A stretch of 64,000 nt of DNA from Salinibaculum rarum (GCF_030505615.1 NZ_CP129992.1:2480001-2544000), one strand, 5' to 3'. Shown: positions 17,639-26,350, counted from the stretch's first letter. Notes: generated by a model not told the origin, from the letters alone. Translations and numbers: made by a program.

Positions 17639-19099
17639 TCAGTAGCTCTTTGCGAAGTAAGCCGTCTCTTCTGCGTCGTCGCCACAGATGGCACACTCGT
17701 CGTGAATCGGTTCCTCGTCGCGGTCCAGCGGGACCATCACGATTTCGGCGGCGATGGCCTCCTTGATTGGCTCTTCGCAGTCCTCGTCGCCACACCAGCC
17801 ACACTTGACGTAGCCGCCGTGCTGACCGATGGTCCCGAGAATCTCCTCGCGGCTCTCGGCCTCACGAATCTCGCCTTCCAGCGTCTCCTCGGCGCTGGCG
17901 TAGAGTTTGGCGTGGACGGTATCGAGGTGGTCGCGGGCCGTCTCGCCGATGGCCTCGCGCGGTTCGACCTCGCTCTCGCCGTCGGGGCGGTGGACGAAGG
18001 TGACTTCCTCGTCGTCGACCTCGTTTGGCCCGACTTCGATGCGGACGGGGACGCCCTTGAGCTCCCACTCGTTGTACTTAAAGCCGGGATTGCGGTTCTC
18101 CCTGTCGTCGAGTTCGACCCGGACGCCTGCGTCCTCCAAGTCGGCCGCGATTTCCTCGGCGTAGCCGACGACCTCCTCCTTGTTCTCCTCTTGCCAGATT
18201 GGGACGATGACGACCTGCTCGGGCGCGAGCGACGGCGGGAGGACCAGTCCCTGGTCATCGGAGTGGGTCATGAAGAGCGCCCCCATCGCGCGCCAGGAGA
18301 GCCCCCACGAGGTGGTGTGGGCGGTGTTTTCCTCCTCGTTTTCGTCGGCGTAAGTGATGTCGAACGCCTCCGCGAAGGAGGTGCCCAGATAGTGCGAGGT
18401 CGCACCCTGGACGGTCTTGCCGTCGGGCATCAGCGCCTCGACGGTCGTCGTCGTGTGCGCGCCGGGGAACTTGTCGTGGGGTGGCTTGCGGCCGCGCAGG
18501 ACCGGCATCGCCAGAACATCCTCGTAGACGCGCTCGTACTGGTCGAGCCGGGTCATCGTCTCGTCCCAGGCACCCTCCTCGTCGCGATGGGCGGTGTGAC
18601 CCTCCTGCCAGAGGAACTCCTTGGTGCGGAAGAACGGCTTGGTCTCGGTGGCCTCCCAGCGGACGACCGAACACCACTGGTTCAGGCGCATCGGGAGGTC
18701 ACGGTGTGAGCGTGTCCACTGGGACATGAAGGGCGCGATGATAGACTCACTCGTCGGGCGGACCGCGAGGCGCTCGTCGAGTTCGTCGTAGCCGCCGTGG
18801 GTCACCCACGCGACTTCGGGGTCGAACCCTTCCACGACGTCTTTCTCGCGTTCGAGGAAGGACTCGGGGATGAACATCGGGAAGTAGGCGTTCTGGACGC
18901 CGGTGTCCTTGAACCAGCCGTCGAGGTGGTTCTGGATGCGCTCCCAGATGGCGTATCCGCGTGGTCGGGTGATGATGAACCCACCCATCGGCGCGTAGTC
19001 TGCAAGTTCTGCCTTCTGGACGAGTTCGGCGTACCACTCACCAGTCTCGTGTTCTTTCGATTTGGTGATGCCGAGGTCTTGCTCGGTATCGTCGCTCAT
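17639..19099 (-). CDS. proS: Prolyl-tRNA synthetase (archaeal/eukaryotic type)
   Basis: 486 residues. Class II motifs are visible: motif 2 around RWEATETKPFFRTKEFLWQEGHTAH, motif 3 region with GLSWRAMGALFMTHSDDQGL, and the anticodon-binding domain (VVIVPIWQEENKEEV). The C-terminal Zn domain has cysteines in CGWCGDEDC and CAICG and ends in the terminal Tyr (AKSY) that archaeal-type ProRS places near the active site. The editing INS domain of bacterial ProRS is absent. Function: charging tRNA(Pro). Single gene. Confidence 0.96.
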   Translation of the reverse strand: MSDDTEQDLGITKSKEHETGEWYAELVQKAELADYAPMGGFIITRPRGYAIWERIQNHLDGWFKDTGVQNAYFPMFIPESFLEREKDVVEGFDPEVAWVTHGGYDELDERLAVRPTSESIIAPFMSQWTRSHRDLPMRLNQWCSVVRWEATETKPFFRTKEFLWQEGHTAHRDEEGAWDETMTRLDQYERVYEDVLAMPVLRGRKPPHDKFPGAHTTTTVEALMPDGKTVQGATSHYLGTSFAEAFDITYADENEEENTAHTTSWGLSWRAMGALFMTHSDDQGLVLPPSLAPEQVVIVPIWQEENKEEVVGYAEEIAADLEDAGVRVELDDRENRNPGFKYNEWELKGVPVRIEVGPNEVDDEEVTFVHRPDGESEVEPREAIGETARDHLDTVHAKLYASAEETLEGEIREAESREEILGTIGQHGGYVKCGWCGDEDCEEPIKEAIAAEIVMVPLDRDEEPIHDECAICGDDAEETAYFAKSY

Positions 19100-19162
19100 T
19101 GACGAGGAGTGCGACGCGGAAGGATAAACGCGCTTTGTTTGGCCGCGAGTGTCGTTCCCGCA

Positions 19163-19642
19163 TCAGACGGTGAAGGGACTCTCCCCCTCGGTCCACTCCC
19201 AGCCGGGCAATCGGGTCTGAAACCCGGCCGCCAGAGCCGCATCGAGGTCGTCTGCCCCGGCAGTGTCCCCGTCGTCGCCGTGGGTGTGGATGTCGGCGTA
19301 GTGGAAGGTAGCCTCGCCGAGGATGCGAAGCGGTTGCTGGCCGGCGAGCATCCCCGCGAGTTCGCGCCCGAGCAGTTCGTCGACGACGAATCCCGGGTAG
19401 TCGTTCTCGACGTCGAGGTCCCGGAGCAGGGCGACGAGCGTGGCGACGTTCACCGCGAGGTCGCCGTCGGCGAAGACGTCGTCGACGGCAACGTCGTACT
19501 GTGATTGGGAGATACTGGCAACGTCGGTCTCGAAGATGTCACCGAGTTTCTGACGAACGTCGTTGACGAGCGGAACAACAGTGGTGCCACGGTCGCGGAC
19601 CCACTCGCATTCGCGCTCGACGACGGCAGGCGTAACACGCAT
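19163..19642 (-). CDS. Conserved haloarchaeal protein of unknown function
   Basis: 159 residues from ATG 19642 (MRVTPAVVERECEW). In-frame sequence farther upstream lies in the fttA promoter and leader and is rejected. No recognised domain. The protein is acidic and mostly helical, without membrane segments or Cys motifs; two histidines occur in FHYADIHTHGDD near residue 125. It is divergent from fttA and shares its upstream region, and its stop lies 63 nt from the proS start. Confidence 0.65.
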   Translation of the reverse strand: MRVTPAVVERECEWVRDRGTTVVPLVNDVRQKLGDIFETDVASISQSQYDVAVDDVFADGDLAVNVATLVALLRDLDVENDYPGFVVDELLGRELAGMLAGQQPLRILGEATFHYADIHTHGDDGDTAGADDLDAALAAGFQTRLPGWEWTEGESPFTV

Positions 19643-19746
19643 GGGGGCTACTACGCCAGCGCGAAGTTTGATTCTTGAGGTCGGCGTCGAACGACAAACG
19701 GGCTGAGACCGCCGAGTTACGCCCGAATGGGCAGGTTGCGAAGGGC

Positions 19747-19755
19747 TTTTATAAT
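19747..19755 (+). promoter_or_regulatory. TATA box of fttA
   Basis: TTTTATAAT. Transcription would start about 25 nt downstream, near 19777-19780, leaving a ~160-nt 5' leader before the fttA ATG at 19939, long for a haloarchaeal mRNA. Confidence 0.65.
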
Positions 19756-19762
19756 CGGGACG

Positions 19763-19780
19763 GTGTACAAATTTGCACAC
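19763..19780. promoter_or_regulatory. 18-bp near-palindrome over the fttA transcription start
   Basis: GTGTACAAATTTGCACAC pairs with itself at 16 of 18 positions, with centre AAATTT. It lies directly between the TATA box and the predicted start, the classic place for an archaeal repressor to act. The regulator is not known. Confidence 0.55.
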
Positions 19781-19788
19781 GTCGGTTT

Positions 19789-19834
19789 TCCGGACACAGT
19801 TTCGTCCGGAGGTACCTCCTCCCCAGTTCGGGGA
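19789..19834 (+). promoter_or_regulatory. Stacked hairpins in the fttA leader
   Basis: Three self-complementary elements follow one another: TCCGGAC (19789-19795) with GTCCGGA (19804-19810); the 12-bp palindrome GGAGGTACCTCC (19808-19819); and TCCCC (19820-19824) with GGGGA (19830-19834). The first two overlap and are therefore alternatives. Such switching geometry resembles an attenuator or protein-binding leader; function is inferred. Confidence 0.5.
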
Positions 19835-19849
19835 CCACGGACCAACACA

Positions 19850-19936
19850 ATGACTAGTGTTCCTGTCTCTCGTCCCGACCGGCCAGCGTTTCAGGAGGGG
19901 CACTGCCGACACCACGTTACGACACACGGTTCTTAG
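19850..19936 (+). CDS. Possible 28-residue leader peptide upstream of fttA
   Basis: An ATG at 19850 opens a 28-codon frame ending in TAG at 19934-19936, two nt before the fttA ATG. The peptide (beginning MTSVPVSRPD, ending HVTTHGS) contains one Cys and five His and matches nothing known to me. The tight stop/start spacing would allow reinitiation at fttA. It may be a regulatory uORF or chance; the codon usage is not decisive. Confidence 0.35.
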   Translation: MTSVPVSRPDRPAFQEGHCRHHVTTHGS

Positions 19937-19938
19937 CT

Positions 19939-21864
19939 ATGAGTGCAGTAGAAAAGCGGCTCGAGGAGATGAAAGCAGAGATTACGAACGAAGTCCCCGA
20001 CGACATCACCATCACGCAGGTGACCTACGAGGGACCGGAACTGGTTGTGTACACGCGCGACCCAAAGAAGTTCGCACAGAACGGCGACCTGATTCGTCGG
20101 CTCGCCTCGCAGTTGCGCAAGCGAATCACGGTCCGCCCGGACCCGGCGGCGCTGTCGGCACCGGAGAGCGCCCGGACCGAGATTCTGTCGGTCATCCCAG
20201 AGGAGGCGGGCGTTACCGACCTCGATTTCCACCACGACACCGGTGAGGTGGTTATCGAAGCCGAAAAGCCCGGCATGGTCATCGGCAAACACGGCGCGAC
20301 GCTCCGGGAGATAACCCAGGAAGTCGGGTGGACGCCCGAAGTGGTTCGGACGCCACCAATCGAGTCCTCGACGGTTCAGAACGTCCGGAACTTCCTCAAA
20401 CAGCAGCGCGAGGACCGCCGGGACATTCTCGAACGGGTCGGCCGGCAGATTCACCGCGAGAAGATGTCCGACGACGAGTACGTCCGCATCACGACGCTTG
20501 GCTGCTGTCGCGAAGTCGGGCGGGCGGCGTTTATCCTCTCGACGCCGGAAACACGCGTTCTCATCGACTGTGGGGACAAGCCAGGCGCCGAAGGAGAGGT
20601 CCCCTATCTGCAGGTCCCGGAGGCACTCGGCGCCGGTGCCAGCAACATCGACGCGGTCGTGTTGACCCACGCCCACCTCGACCACTCTGCACTTATCCCG
20701 CTGCTATTCAAGTACGGCTACGACGGGCCAATCTACACCACCGAGCCGACGCGAGACCTGATGGGCCTGCTCCAGCTGGACTATCTAGACGTGGCCGCCA
20801 AGGAGGGACGGACACCGCCGTACGACTCCGAGATGGTCCGGGAAGCGATCAAGCACACAATCCCACTCGAATACGGTGACGTCACCGACATCGCACCCGA
20901 CATCAAGCTCACGCTACACAACGCCGGCCACATCCTCGGGTCGGCTATCAGTCACTTCCACATCGGCGACGGGCTGTACAACGTCGCCTTCTCCGGGGAC
21001 ATCCACTACGACGACACGCGCCTGTTCAACGGTGCCGTCAACGACTTCCCGCGCGTGGAGACGCTCGTGCTGGAGTCGACGTACGGCGGTCGCAACGATT
21101 ACCAGACCGACCAGAAAGACTCCGAGCAGAAGCTCAAACGCGTGATCAACGACACGATAGACGACGATGGGCAGGTCCTGATTCCCGCTTTCGCCGTCGG
21201 CCGCTCACAGGAGATTATGCTCGTCCTCGAGGAGGCGATGCGCGAGGGCGAGATTCCGGAAGTGCCGATTCACCTCGACGGGATGATCTGGGAGGCGACG
21301 GCCATCCATTCGACGTATCCGGAGTACCTCCGCGACGAGGTCAGAGACCGCATCTTCCACGAGGACGAGAACCCGTTCCTGGCAGACCAGTTCAACCACA
21401 TCGACGGCGGCGAGGACGAGCGCCAGGAAGTCGCCGACGGCGGCCCCTGCATCATTCTCTCGACCTCGGGGATGGTCGAGGGTGGGCCGATTCTCTCCTG
21501 GCTCGAACACGTCGGTCCCGACCCCGACTCGACGATGACGTTCGTGGGCTATCAGGCCCAGGGGACGCTCGGTCGGCGGATTCAGAACGGCTGGGACGAA
21601 ATCCCCATCGGAAACGGCAACGGCCGGGGCCGCGGTGACACGCTAAAATTGGAACTGGACGTCGAAGTCGTCGACGGCTTCTCCGGGCACGCCGACCGAC
21701 AGGGACTGGAGAACTTCGTCAAGACGATGAACCCGCGGCCGGAGAAAATCCTCTGTGTCCACGGCGACGAGTCCTCTGTCCAGGATCTCTCGTCGGCCCT
21801 CTACCACGACTACAACATGCGAACGTTCGCCCCGAAGAACCTCGAAACGTTCCGGTTTATCTGA
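19939..21864 (+). CDS. fttA: Transcription termination factor FttA (aCPSF1), beta-CASP nuclease
   Basis: 641 residues, the usual aCPSF1 length. Two N-terminal KH-type domains occupy ~1-145 (VIGKHGATLREIT is the GxxG loop of the second). A metallo-beta-lactamase core begins ~178 with the metal motif THAHLDHS near 242-249, FSGDIHYDD, and the beta-CASP insert (AFAVGRSQEIM). The C-terminal motif includes DGFSGHAD. In archaea this enzyme cleaves nascent RNA and drives factor-dependent termination. The gene has a long structured leader with a small ORF, and an operator-like palindrome at its promoter. Confidence 0.96.
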   Translation: MSAVEKRLEEMKAEITNEVPDDITITQVTYEGPELVVYTRDPKKFAQNGDLIRRLASQLRKRITVRPDPAALSAPESARTEILSVIPEEAGVTDLDFHHDTGEVVIEAEKPGMVIGKHGATLREITQEVGWTPEVVRTPPIESSTVQNVRNFLKQQREDRRDILERVGRQIHREKMSDDEYVRITTLGCCREVGRAAFILSTPETRVLIDCGDKPGAEGEVPYLQVPEALGAGASNIDAVVLTHAHLDHSALIPLLFKYGYDGPIYTTEPTRDLMGLLQLDYLDVAAKEGRTPPYDSEMVREAIKHTIPLEYGDVTDIAPDIKLTLHNAGHILGSAISHFHIGDGLYNVAFSGDIHYDDTRLFNGAVNDFPRVETLVLESTYGGRNDYQTDQKDSEQKLKRVINDTIDDDGQVLIPAFAVGRSQEIMLVLEEAMREGEIPEVPIHLDGMIWEATAIHSTYPEYLRDEVRDRIFHEDENPFLADQFNHIDGGEDERQEVADGGPCIILSTSGMVEGGPILSWLEHVGPDPDSTMTFVGYQAQGTLGRRIQNGWDEIPIGNGNGRGRGDTLKLELDVEVVDGFSGHADRQGLENFVKTMNPRPEKILCVHGDESSVQDLSSALYHDYNMRTFAPKNLETFRFI

Positions 21865-21897
21865 ACATTCCTCGCCGATTTCGTACACCGGGAGTTT

Positions 21898-22731
21898 TCA
21901 CTCGCCGACCGTCTCCGCCGGGTCTACCACGCGACCGTCTATCGTATCGACACCCACCTGGTCACAGAGGTCTGCCAGCGGGCAGGCCTCGGGGTCGTCC
22001 AGACAGGCCGGTTTGCGGGCCGAGCAGTACTCACGGCCGAACTGAATCATCGCAGTATGGCCGAAGCCGCATTTCTCGCCAGGAACCGACGCTTCGAGCG
22101 CTTCCCGGACTGCCTCGTGGTCGGCATCGGCTGGCGCGAGACCCATCCGGCGGCCGATGCGGTGGACGTGCGTATCGACAGGAAAGACGCCAGCGCGACC
22201 GCCGGCAAAGAGGAGCACGCAGTCGGCAGTTTTCGGCCCGACGCCGTCGACCGAGAGGAGTGTCTCTCTGACTTCGCCGGGGTCGCCCGTCTTCACGAAC
22301 TCGTCGAAGGCAGCACCGTCGCCGTACTCCGCGCGGACCCACTCGGCTGCGCCGATGATTTTCTCGGATTTCTGGTTGTAGAGGCCGGCTGATTCGATGG
22401 TCTCCGCGAGCGTCGCCTGGTCGGCTCCGGCGAGTTCGGCCGCGAGGTCTCCCCCAGCGCCGTCGTACCGCTCCAGCAGCGCGTCGTGGGCGGGCTGGCT
22501 GGCCGTATCGGAGGTGTTCTGGCTCAAAATTGTACGGACGAGACACTCGAAGGCGTGCTGGGTGTTGTCTGCCGTCTGCCAGTAGGCGGCGTCGTCGTCA
22601 GTTTCGATTGTCGCGCTCTCGCCCTCGGGAAAGAGCATGAAATCGTCGGGGTCCAAGTCTTCGTGGTAGAGCAGTCCCAGCGCGTCGACGACTGCCTCCG
22701 CGCGGGTCTCGGCGTCCAGTTCCGTGGGCAT
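21898..22731 (-). CDS. nth: Endonuclease III (DNA glycosylase/AP lyase)
   Basis: 277 residues from ATG 22731 ([10 protein letters not shown]); upstream in-frame sequence overlaps the cysE promoter and is rejected. The helix-hairpin-helix [14 protein letters not shown] carries the catalytic Lys, and [13 protein letters not shown] carries the catalytic Asp. The [4Fe-4S] cluster cysteines are present but spaced C-x6-C-x6-C-x5-C ([22 protein letters not shown] region), with four more residues than the usual x2 in the middle. The N terminus is ~50 residues longer than E. coli Nth. It removes oxidised pyrimidines in base excision repair. Confidence 0.9.
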   Translation of the reverse strand: MPTELDAETRAEAVVDALGLLYHEDLDPDDFMLFPEGESATIETDDDAAYWQTADNTQHAFECLVRTILSQNTSDTASQPAHDALLERYDGAGGDLAAELAGADQATLAETIESAGLYNQKSEKIIGAAEWVRAEYGDGAAFDEFVKTGDPGEVRETLLSVDGVGPKTADCVLLFAGGRAGVFPVDTHVHRIGRRMGLAPADADHEAVREALEASVPGEKCGFGHTAMIQFGREYCSARKPACLDDPEACPLADLCDQVGVDTIDGRVVDPAETVGE

Positions 22732-22806
22732 ACCCAGGACACGGGACCGAACCGAGAAAACGGGTGTGGTCGACACCGGCGCGACACCGACAGAAGGACG
22801 ACGAAG

Positions 22807-22836
22807 TTTAGGGGTCTGGACGTCGTAGTACGACGT
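22807..22836 (+). promoter_or_regulatory. cysE promoter with operator-like palindrome
   Basis: A TATA candidate (TTTA at 22807-22810) is followed by ACGTCGTA-G-TACGACGT (22820-22836), a perfect palindrome with 8-bp arms and a 1-bp centre. It ends at the predicted transcription start (~22833), 25 nt before the cysE ATG, so a bound dimer would block initiation. Binding factor unknown; a cysteine/sulfur or O-acetylserine regulator is a guess. Confidence 0.5.
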
Positions 22837-22860
22837 GAAGGCACACATCGACCCAGGACA

Positions 22861-23454
22861 ATGTCAGGAATCTTGACGCGCGTCAGAGAGGACGTCTGTA
22901 CAGCACTGGAGAACGACCCCGCCGCACGGTCAGTGCTGGCAGTGTTGACGTATCCGGGACTCCACGCCATCTGGGCACACCGCATCGAGCACGCACTCTG
23001 GACGCGCGGGTACAGGCTACTCGCGCGTCTCCTCTCACAGTTCACCCGCTTTCTGACGGGCGTCGAGATACACCCAGCCGCAGACATCGGCCGGCGCGTG
23101 TTCATCGACCACGGGATGGGCGTCGTCATCGGAGAGACCGCCCAGATCGGTGACGACGTGCAGATGTACCACGGCGTGACGCTCGGCGGGAACGACCCCC
23201 GACCGGTCAAGCGCCATCCGACCGTCGAGGACGGCGTGACACTCGGCGCGAACAGTACGCTCGTCGGGGACATCACGATTGGCACGGGCGCGAGAGTCGG
23301 GGCCGGCGCTGTCGTGGTCGACGACGTCCCACCCGGGGCGACGGTCGTCGGGAACCCTGCCACGGTCGTCGACGAGTCACACGACGGCGTCACTGTCGCC
23401 CCCGAACCGGCCGCGACGGCGAGTGGCGGGAGCGTCAGCCTCATCTCCTGCTGA
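22861..23454 (+). CDS. cysE: Serine O-acetyltransferase
   Basis: 197 residues, the short EpsC/CysE form. An N-terminal helical segment (to ~65) is followed by a left-handed beta-helix of hexapeptide repeats: [57 protein letters not shown]. The catalytic His lies in FIDHGMG and the second in YHGVTLGG. It makes O-acetylserine from serine and acetyl-CoA, first step of cysteine synthesis. The last ~25 residues are Ala/Val/Ser rich and end in Ile-Ser-Cys, reminiscent of the C-terminal tails through which CysE binds cysteine synthase (which end in Ile). Divergent from nth. Confidence 0.93.
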   Translation: MSGILTRVREDVCTALENDPAARSVLAVLTYPGLHAIWAHRIEHALWTRGYRLLARLLSQFTRFLTGVEIHPAADIGRRVFIDHGMGVVIGETAQIGDDVQMYHGVTLGGNDPRPVKRHPTVEDGVTLGANSTLVGDITIGTGARVGAGAVVVDDVPPGATVVGNPATVVDESHDGVTVAPEPAATASGGSVSLISC

Positions 23455-23537
23455 CTGCCGGCACGCGTCATGCGTGCGTCAGACGCAGGTCAGACGGTGC
23501 ATCAGGATTTAAGACGGTCGAAAACAGTTATTACGCT

Positions 23538-24611
23538 GTGCCGTCACTTCGCTCAGACCCCCTCGACGAACTGGTCGTCCCGGACGGGACACACGTCGAG
23601 GAGCACGACCTGGTAACGGATGGGGATGTCATCGTCGGCGGACAGAGTACCGTCGAGTTCGGCGTTCGCGGGAACAACGTCATCGCGGGCGAGCGGGTCC
23701 AGTTCGGTGGCCACATCGAGGCCGAAGGCGACTGCCGGCTGGACATGTGGTGTGACGTCGCCGACAACGTCCTCGTCGGGGAGAACGCCTACCTCGGCGA
23801 GCGCGTCCACATCGCCGGCCAGCTCAAAGTCGCCGGTGACCTAGACATCGGCGACGACGTCGACATCGAAGACGGCTTCGAGGCAAACGGCTGGATTGTC
23901 ATCCGCAACCCGATGCCGACTATCGTCTTCCTCTTTGTCTACCTCTCACAACTGCTCCGCATCGGCGAGGAAGAAGCCGCCGAGGAGGTGCTCTCGGAAA
24001 TGATGGACGAGGACCGCGAACACGAACCCGTCGTCGTCCCCCGGAGCACGCGCGTCAGCGACGACGCCTGGCGCGTCTCGACGCCGGCCCGCATCGGCGA
24101 CGACTGCCGACTCCACGGCAACATCCGCGCCCAGTCGCTCGTCGTCGGCCGCGACACGGAAATTTTCGGAAGCCTGCGCGGCAACGACGGCGTCACCGTC
24201 GGTGCCGGAACGCAGGTGACCGGGAACGTCACCACCCGCGACGGGACAGTCCGCATCGGCCCAGACACGGACATCCGGGGCGACGTCTCCGGGGAGTACG
24301 TCGAAATTCACCAAGATGCCGACGTCGAAGGTGCGATTCGCGCCCGCGAAGAGATGACGATGGTCAACGAGACTGTGCTGGACGACTCCGTCATCGAATC
24401 TGTCGACGTCGAGGAGGCCACTGACGACGAGCCGGTCACAGACGACGAACCGGCAAGCGAGAACACAGTCGACAGCGGCGACAGGACAGACAGTCACGAC
24501 GAAGACGAAAGCACAGAAGGAGACGCCGAAGACGATACTGCCGACGACGAAGCCGGCAAAGCCGACGAAGACTCCGCCGTGGAGACAGTCGCCGCTGACG
24601 ACGGGAACTAG
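23538..24611 (+). CDS. Bactofilin-like polymer-forming cytoskeletal protein
   Basis: 357 residues from GTG 23538, which lies ~28 nt after a TATA-like TTTAAG (23508-23513), so the mRNA is probably leaderless. Two blocks of short beta-solenoid repeats are visible (~20-120, ~185-270; e.g. VIAGERVQFGGHIEAEG, GNVTTRDGTVRIG). They flank a hydrophobic or amphipathic segment at ~121-145 (IVIRNPMPTIVFLFVYLSQL), which could contact the membrane. The last ~75 residues are extremely acidic and disordered. This layout recalls bactofilins and the haloarchaeal halofilins that influence cell shape; which one is unclear. Confidence 0.75.
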   Translation: MPSLRSDPLDELVVPDGTHVEEHDLVTDGDVIVGGQSTVEFGVRGNNVIAGERVQFGGHIEAEGDCRLDMWCDVADNVLVGENAYLGERVHIAGQLKVAGDLDIGDDVDIEDGFEANGWIVIRNPMPTIVFLFVYLSQLLRIGEEEAAEEVLSEMMDEDREHEPVVVPRSTRVSDDAWRVSTPARIGDDCRLHGNIRAQSLVVGRDTEIFGSLRGNDGVTVGAGTQVTGNVTTRDGTVRIGPDTDIRGDVSGEYVEIHQDADVEGAIRAREEMTMVNETVLDDSVIESVDVEEATDDEPVTDDEPASENTVDSGDRTDSHDEDESTEGDAEDDTADDEAGKADEDSAVETVAADDGN

Positions 24612-24667
24612 GCAGACGGCGTACGCCAATCAAAAGGGGCTTTTGAGCGGTCGTGGTACAGGAGAGC

Positions 24668-25849
24668 ATGCTCTCTGTCGCGCTCGCCGGGAAGCCGAAC
24701 GCGGGGAAGTCTACCTTCTACACCGCCGCCACCATGGCCGACGTAGAGGTCGGAAACTACCCGTTTACCACCATCGACGCCAACCGTGGGGTCAGCCACG
24801 CCCGGACTCGCTGTCCGTGTCTCGACCTCGACCAGCGGTGTGGGTCGGACAACTGCCACGACGGCAAACGCTACGTCCCCATCGAACTACTGGACGTGGC
24901 CGGACTCGTCCCCGGCGCCCACGAGGGGAGAGGACTCGGTAACCAGTTTCTGGACGAACTGACCAACGCCGACGCCATCTTACACGTCGTCGACGCGTCA
25001 GGGGGAACCAACGAGGAGGGCGAACCCGTCGAAGTCGGGAGCCACGACCCCGTCGAGGACCTGGATTTCATCGAGGAGGAGATGGACCACTGGCTCGCCT
25101 CTATCGTCGAACGAAACTGGGAGTCTATCGTACGCCAGTCCCGGTCGCCGGATTTCGACATCGACGACTCGCTGACGGAGATGCTGACCGGTGTCGGCGC
25201 GACGGAACTCGACGTGGCGCGGGTCCTCCGTCGGGTCGAGTACCCGGAAGCACCCCGCCAGTGGACTGACGAGGACCGACAGCGCCTCGCCGCGGAGATT
25301 CGAGCGGAGACAAAACCCATCATCGTCGTCGCCAACAAGGCCGACATCGCCCCCGAGGAGAACATCGACCGCCTCCGCGACGCGGCCGAGACTGTCGTCC
25401 CAGCGTCGGCCGACGGCGAACTCGGCTTGCGGCGTGCCGTCGAGGCCGACATCGTCGACTACGACCCCGGCGACGACGGCTTCGACATCGTGGGTGACGT
25501 CAGCGAGTCACAGCAGACGGGACTGGAGCAAATCCGCGACGTCATCGAGGAGTGGGGTGGCACCGGCGTCCAGGAGGCACTCGACACCGTCGTCTACGAC
25601 GTCCTCGACCAGATTACCGCCTATCCCGTCCAGAACGAGACGAAGTGGACCGACGCCAAAGGCAACGTGCTCCCCGACGCGCACTTGCTGCCCGACGGCT
25701 CGACACCGAAGGATTTGGCCTACGCCGTCCACTCCGACATCGGCGATAGCTACCTCCACGCCGTCGACGCCCGCGAGAAACGGCGTATCGGCGAGGACAC
25801 ACAACTGGAAGAAGGCGACGTCATCAAAATCGTCAGCAGCGCGAAGTAA
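24668..25849 (+). CDS. OBG-type GTPase with TGS domain (YchF/DRG-like)
   Basis: 393 residues from ATG 24668 (MLSVALAGKPNAGKST); a GTG five codons earlier is possible. G1 is GKPNAGKST, G3 is LDVAGLV (DxAG), G4 is NKAD near residue 216, the guanine-specific form rather than the NxxE of ATP-using YchF. A Cys-rich insert in the switch region (CPCLDLDQRCGSDNC) could bind metal. A TGS domain ends the protein (~310-393). Family members act in translation or ribosome function. Single gene. Confidence 0.85.
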   Translation: MLSVALAGKPNAGKSTFYTAATMADVEVGNYPFTTIDANRGVSHARTRCPCLDLDQRCGSDNCHDGKRYVPIELLDVAGLVPGAHEGRGLGNQFLDELTNADAILHVVDASGGTNEEGEPVEVGSHDPVEDLDFIEEEMDHWLASIVERNWESIVRQSRSPDFDIDDSLTEMLTGVGATELDVARVLRRVEYPEAPRQWTDEDRQRLAAEIRAETKPIIVVANKADIAPEENIDRLRDAAETVVPASADGELGLRRAVEADIVDYDPGDDGFDIVGDVSESQQTGLEQIRDVIEEWGGTGVQEALDTVVYDVLDQITAYPVQNETKWTDAKGNVLPDAHLLPDGSTPKDLAYAVHSDIGDSYLHAVDAREKRRIGEDTQLEEGDVIKIVSSAK

Positions 25850-25867
25850 CGCGTCCGCAGACCGACG

Positions 25868-26326
25868 TCAGATAATCGCGCTGACCGGTCCTTCGATGAG
25901 GAAAAACAGCGTTTGGTAGGCAGCGTACGCGAGCACGACCGCCGCTGCTGCAAGCGCTCCCTTCGGGCGACCGAGCGAGACACCGCGCCGGGCCTCGGCT
26001 TTGCGGGCTTCGAACTCGAAGAAGTCAGTCAGGACCAGCCCGATGACCAGCGACGAGAGGACGAATCCCCCGTGGTACGAGACCGTCATGTAGTAGAACG
26101 CACCGACCAGGAGCACGACGTTCAACGCTTCGTGGGGGATAAAGCGGGTAATCGCTTCAGCGCCCTCGTCGGCCTGTGCGACGTGCCGGTCGTGAGCGAT
26201 TTTTCGCGTTACGAAGTTCAGCACAACGAGTGCGAGGAGAAGAGCCTCGATGACGAGCACATCGGCGATTCCGAGTTCGGCGCCGAAGATGCTGTCGACG
26301 GGCCCGAAGAAGTTTACTCGGGTCAT
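25868..26326 (-). CDS. Conserved haloarchaeal membrane protein
   Basis: 152 residues with about four transmembrane segments: ~22-40 (VLVIEALLLALVVLNFV), ~68-84 (ALNVVLLVGAFYYMTV), ~86-103 (GFVLSSLVIGLVLTDFF) and ~123-145 (ALAAAAVVLAYAAYQTLFFL). Charged loops hold the motif RKIAHDRHV. No family function known to me. It is 24 nt upstream of the NAD-kinase-like gene on the opposite-reading side (both minus), so they may share a transcript in the order NAD-kinase-like, then this gene. Confidence 0.7.
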   Translation of the reverse strand: MTRVNFFGPVDSIFGAELGIADVLVIEALLLALVVLNFVTRKIAHDRHVAQADEGAEAITRFIPHEALNVVLLVGAFYYMTVSYHGGFVLSSLVIGLVLTDFFEFEARKAEARRGVSLGRPKGALAAAAVVLAYAAYQTLFFLIEGPVSAII

Positions 26327-26350
26327 AGTTGAGTCTGTGTCCTTACTACA

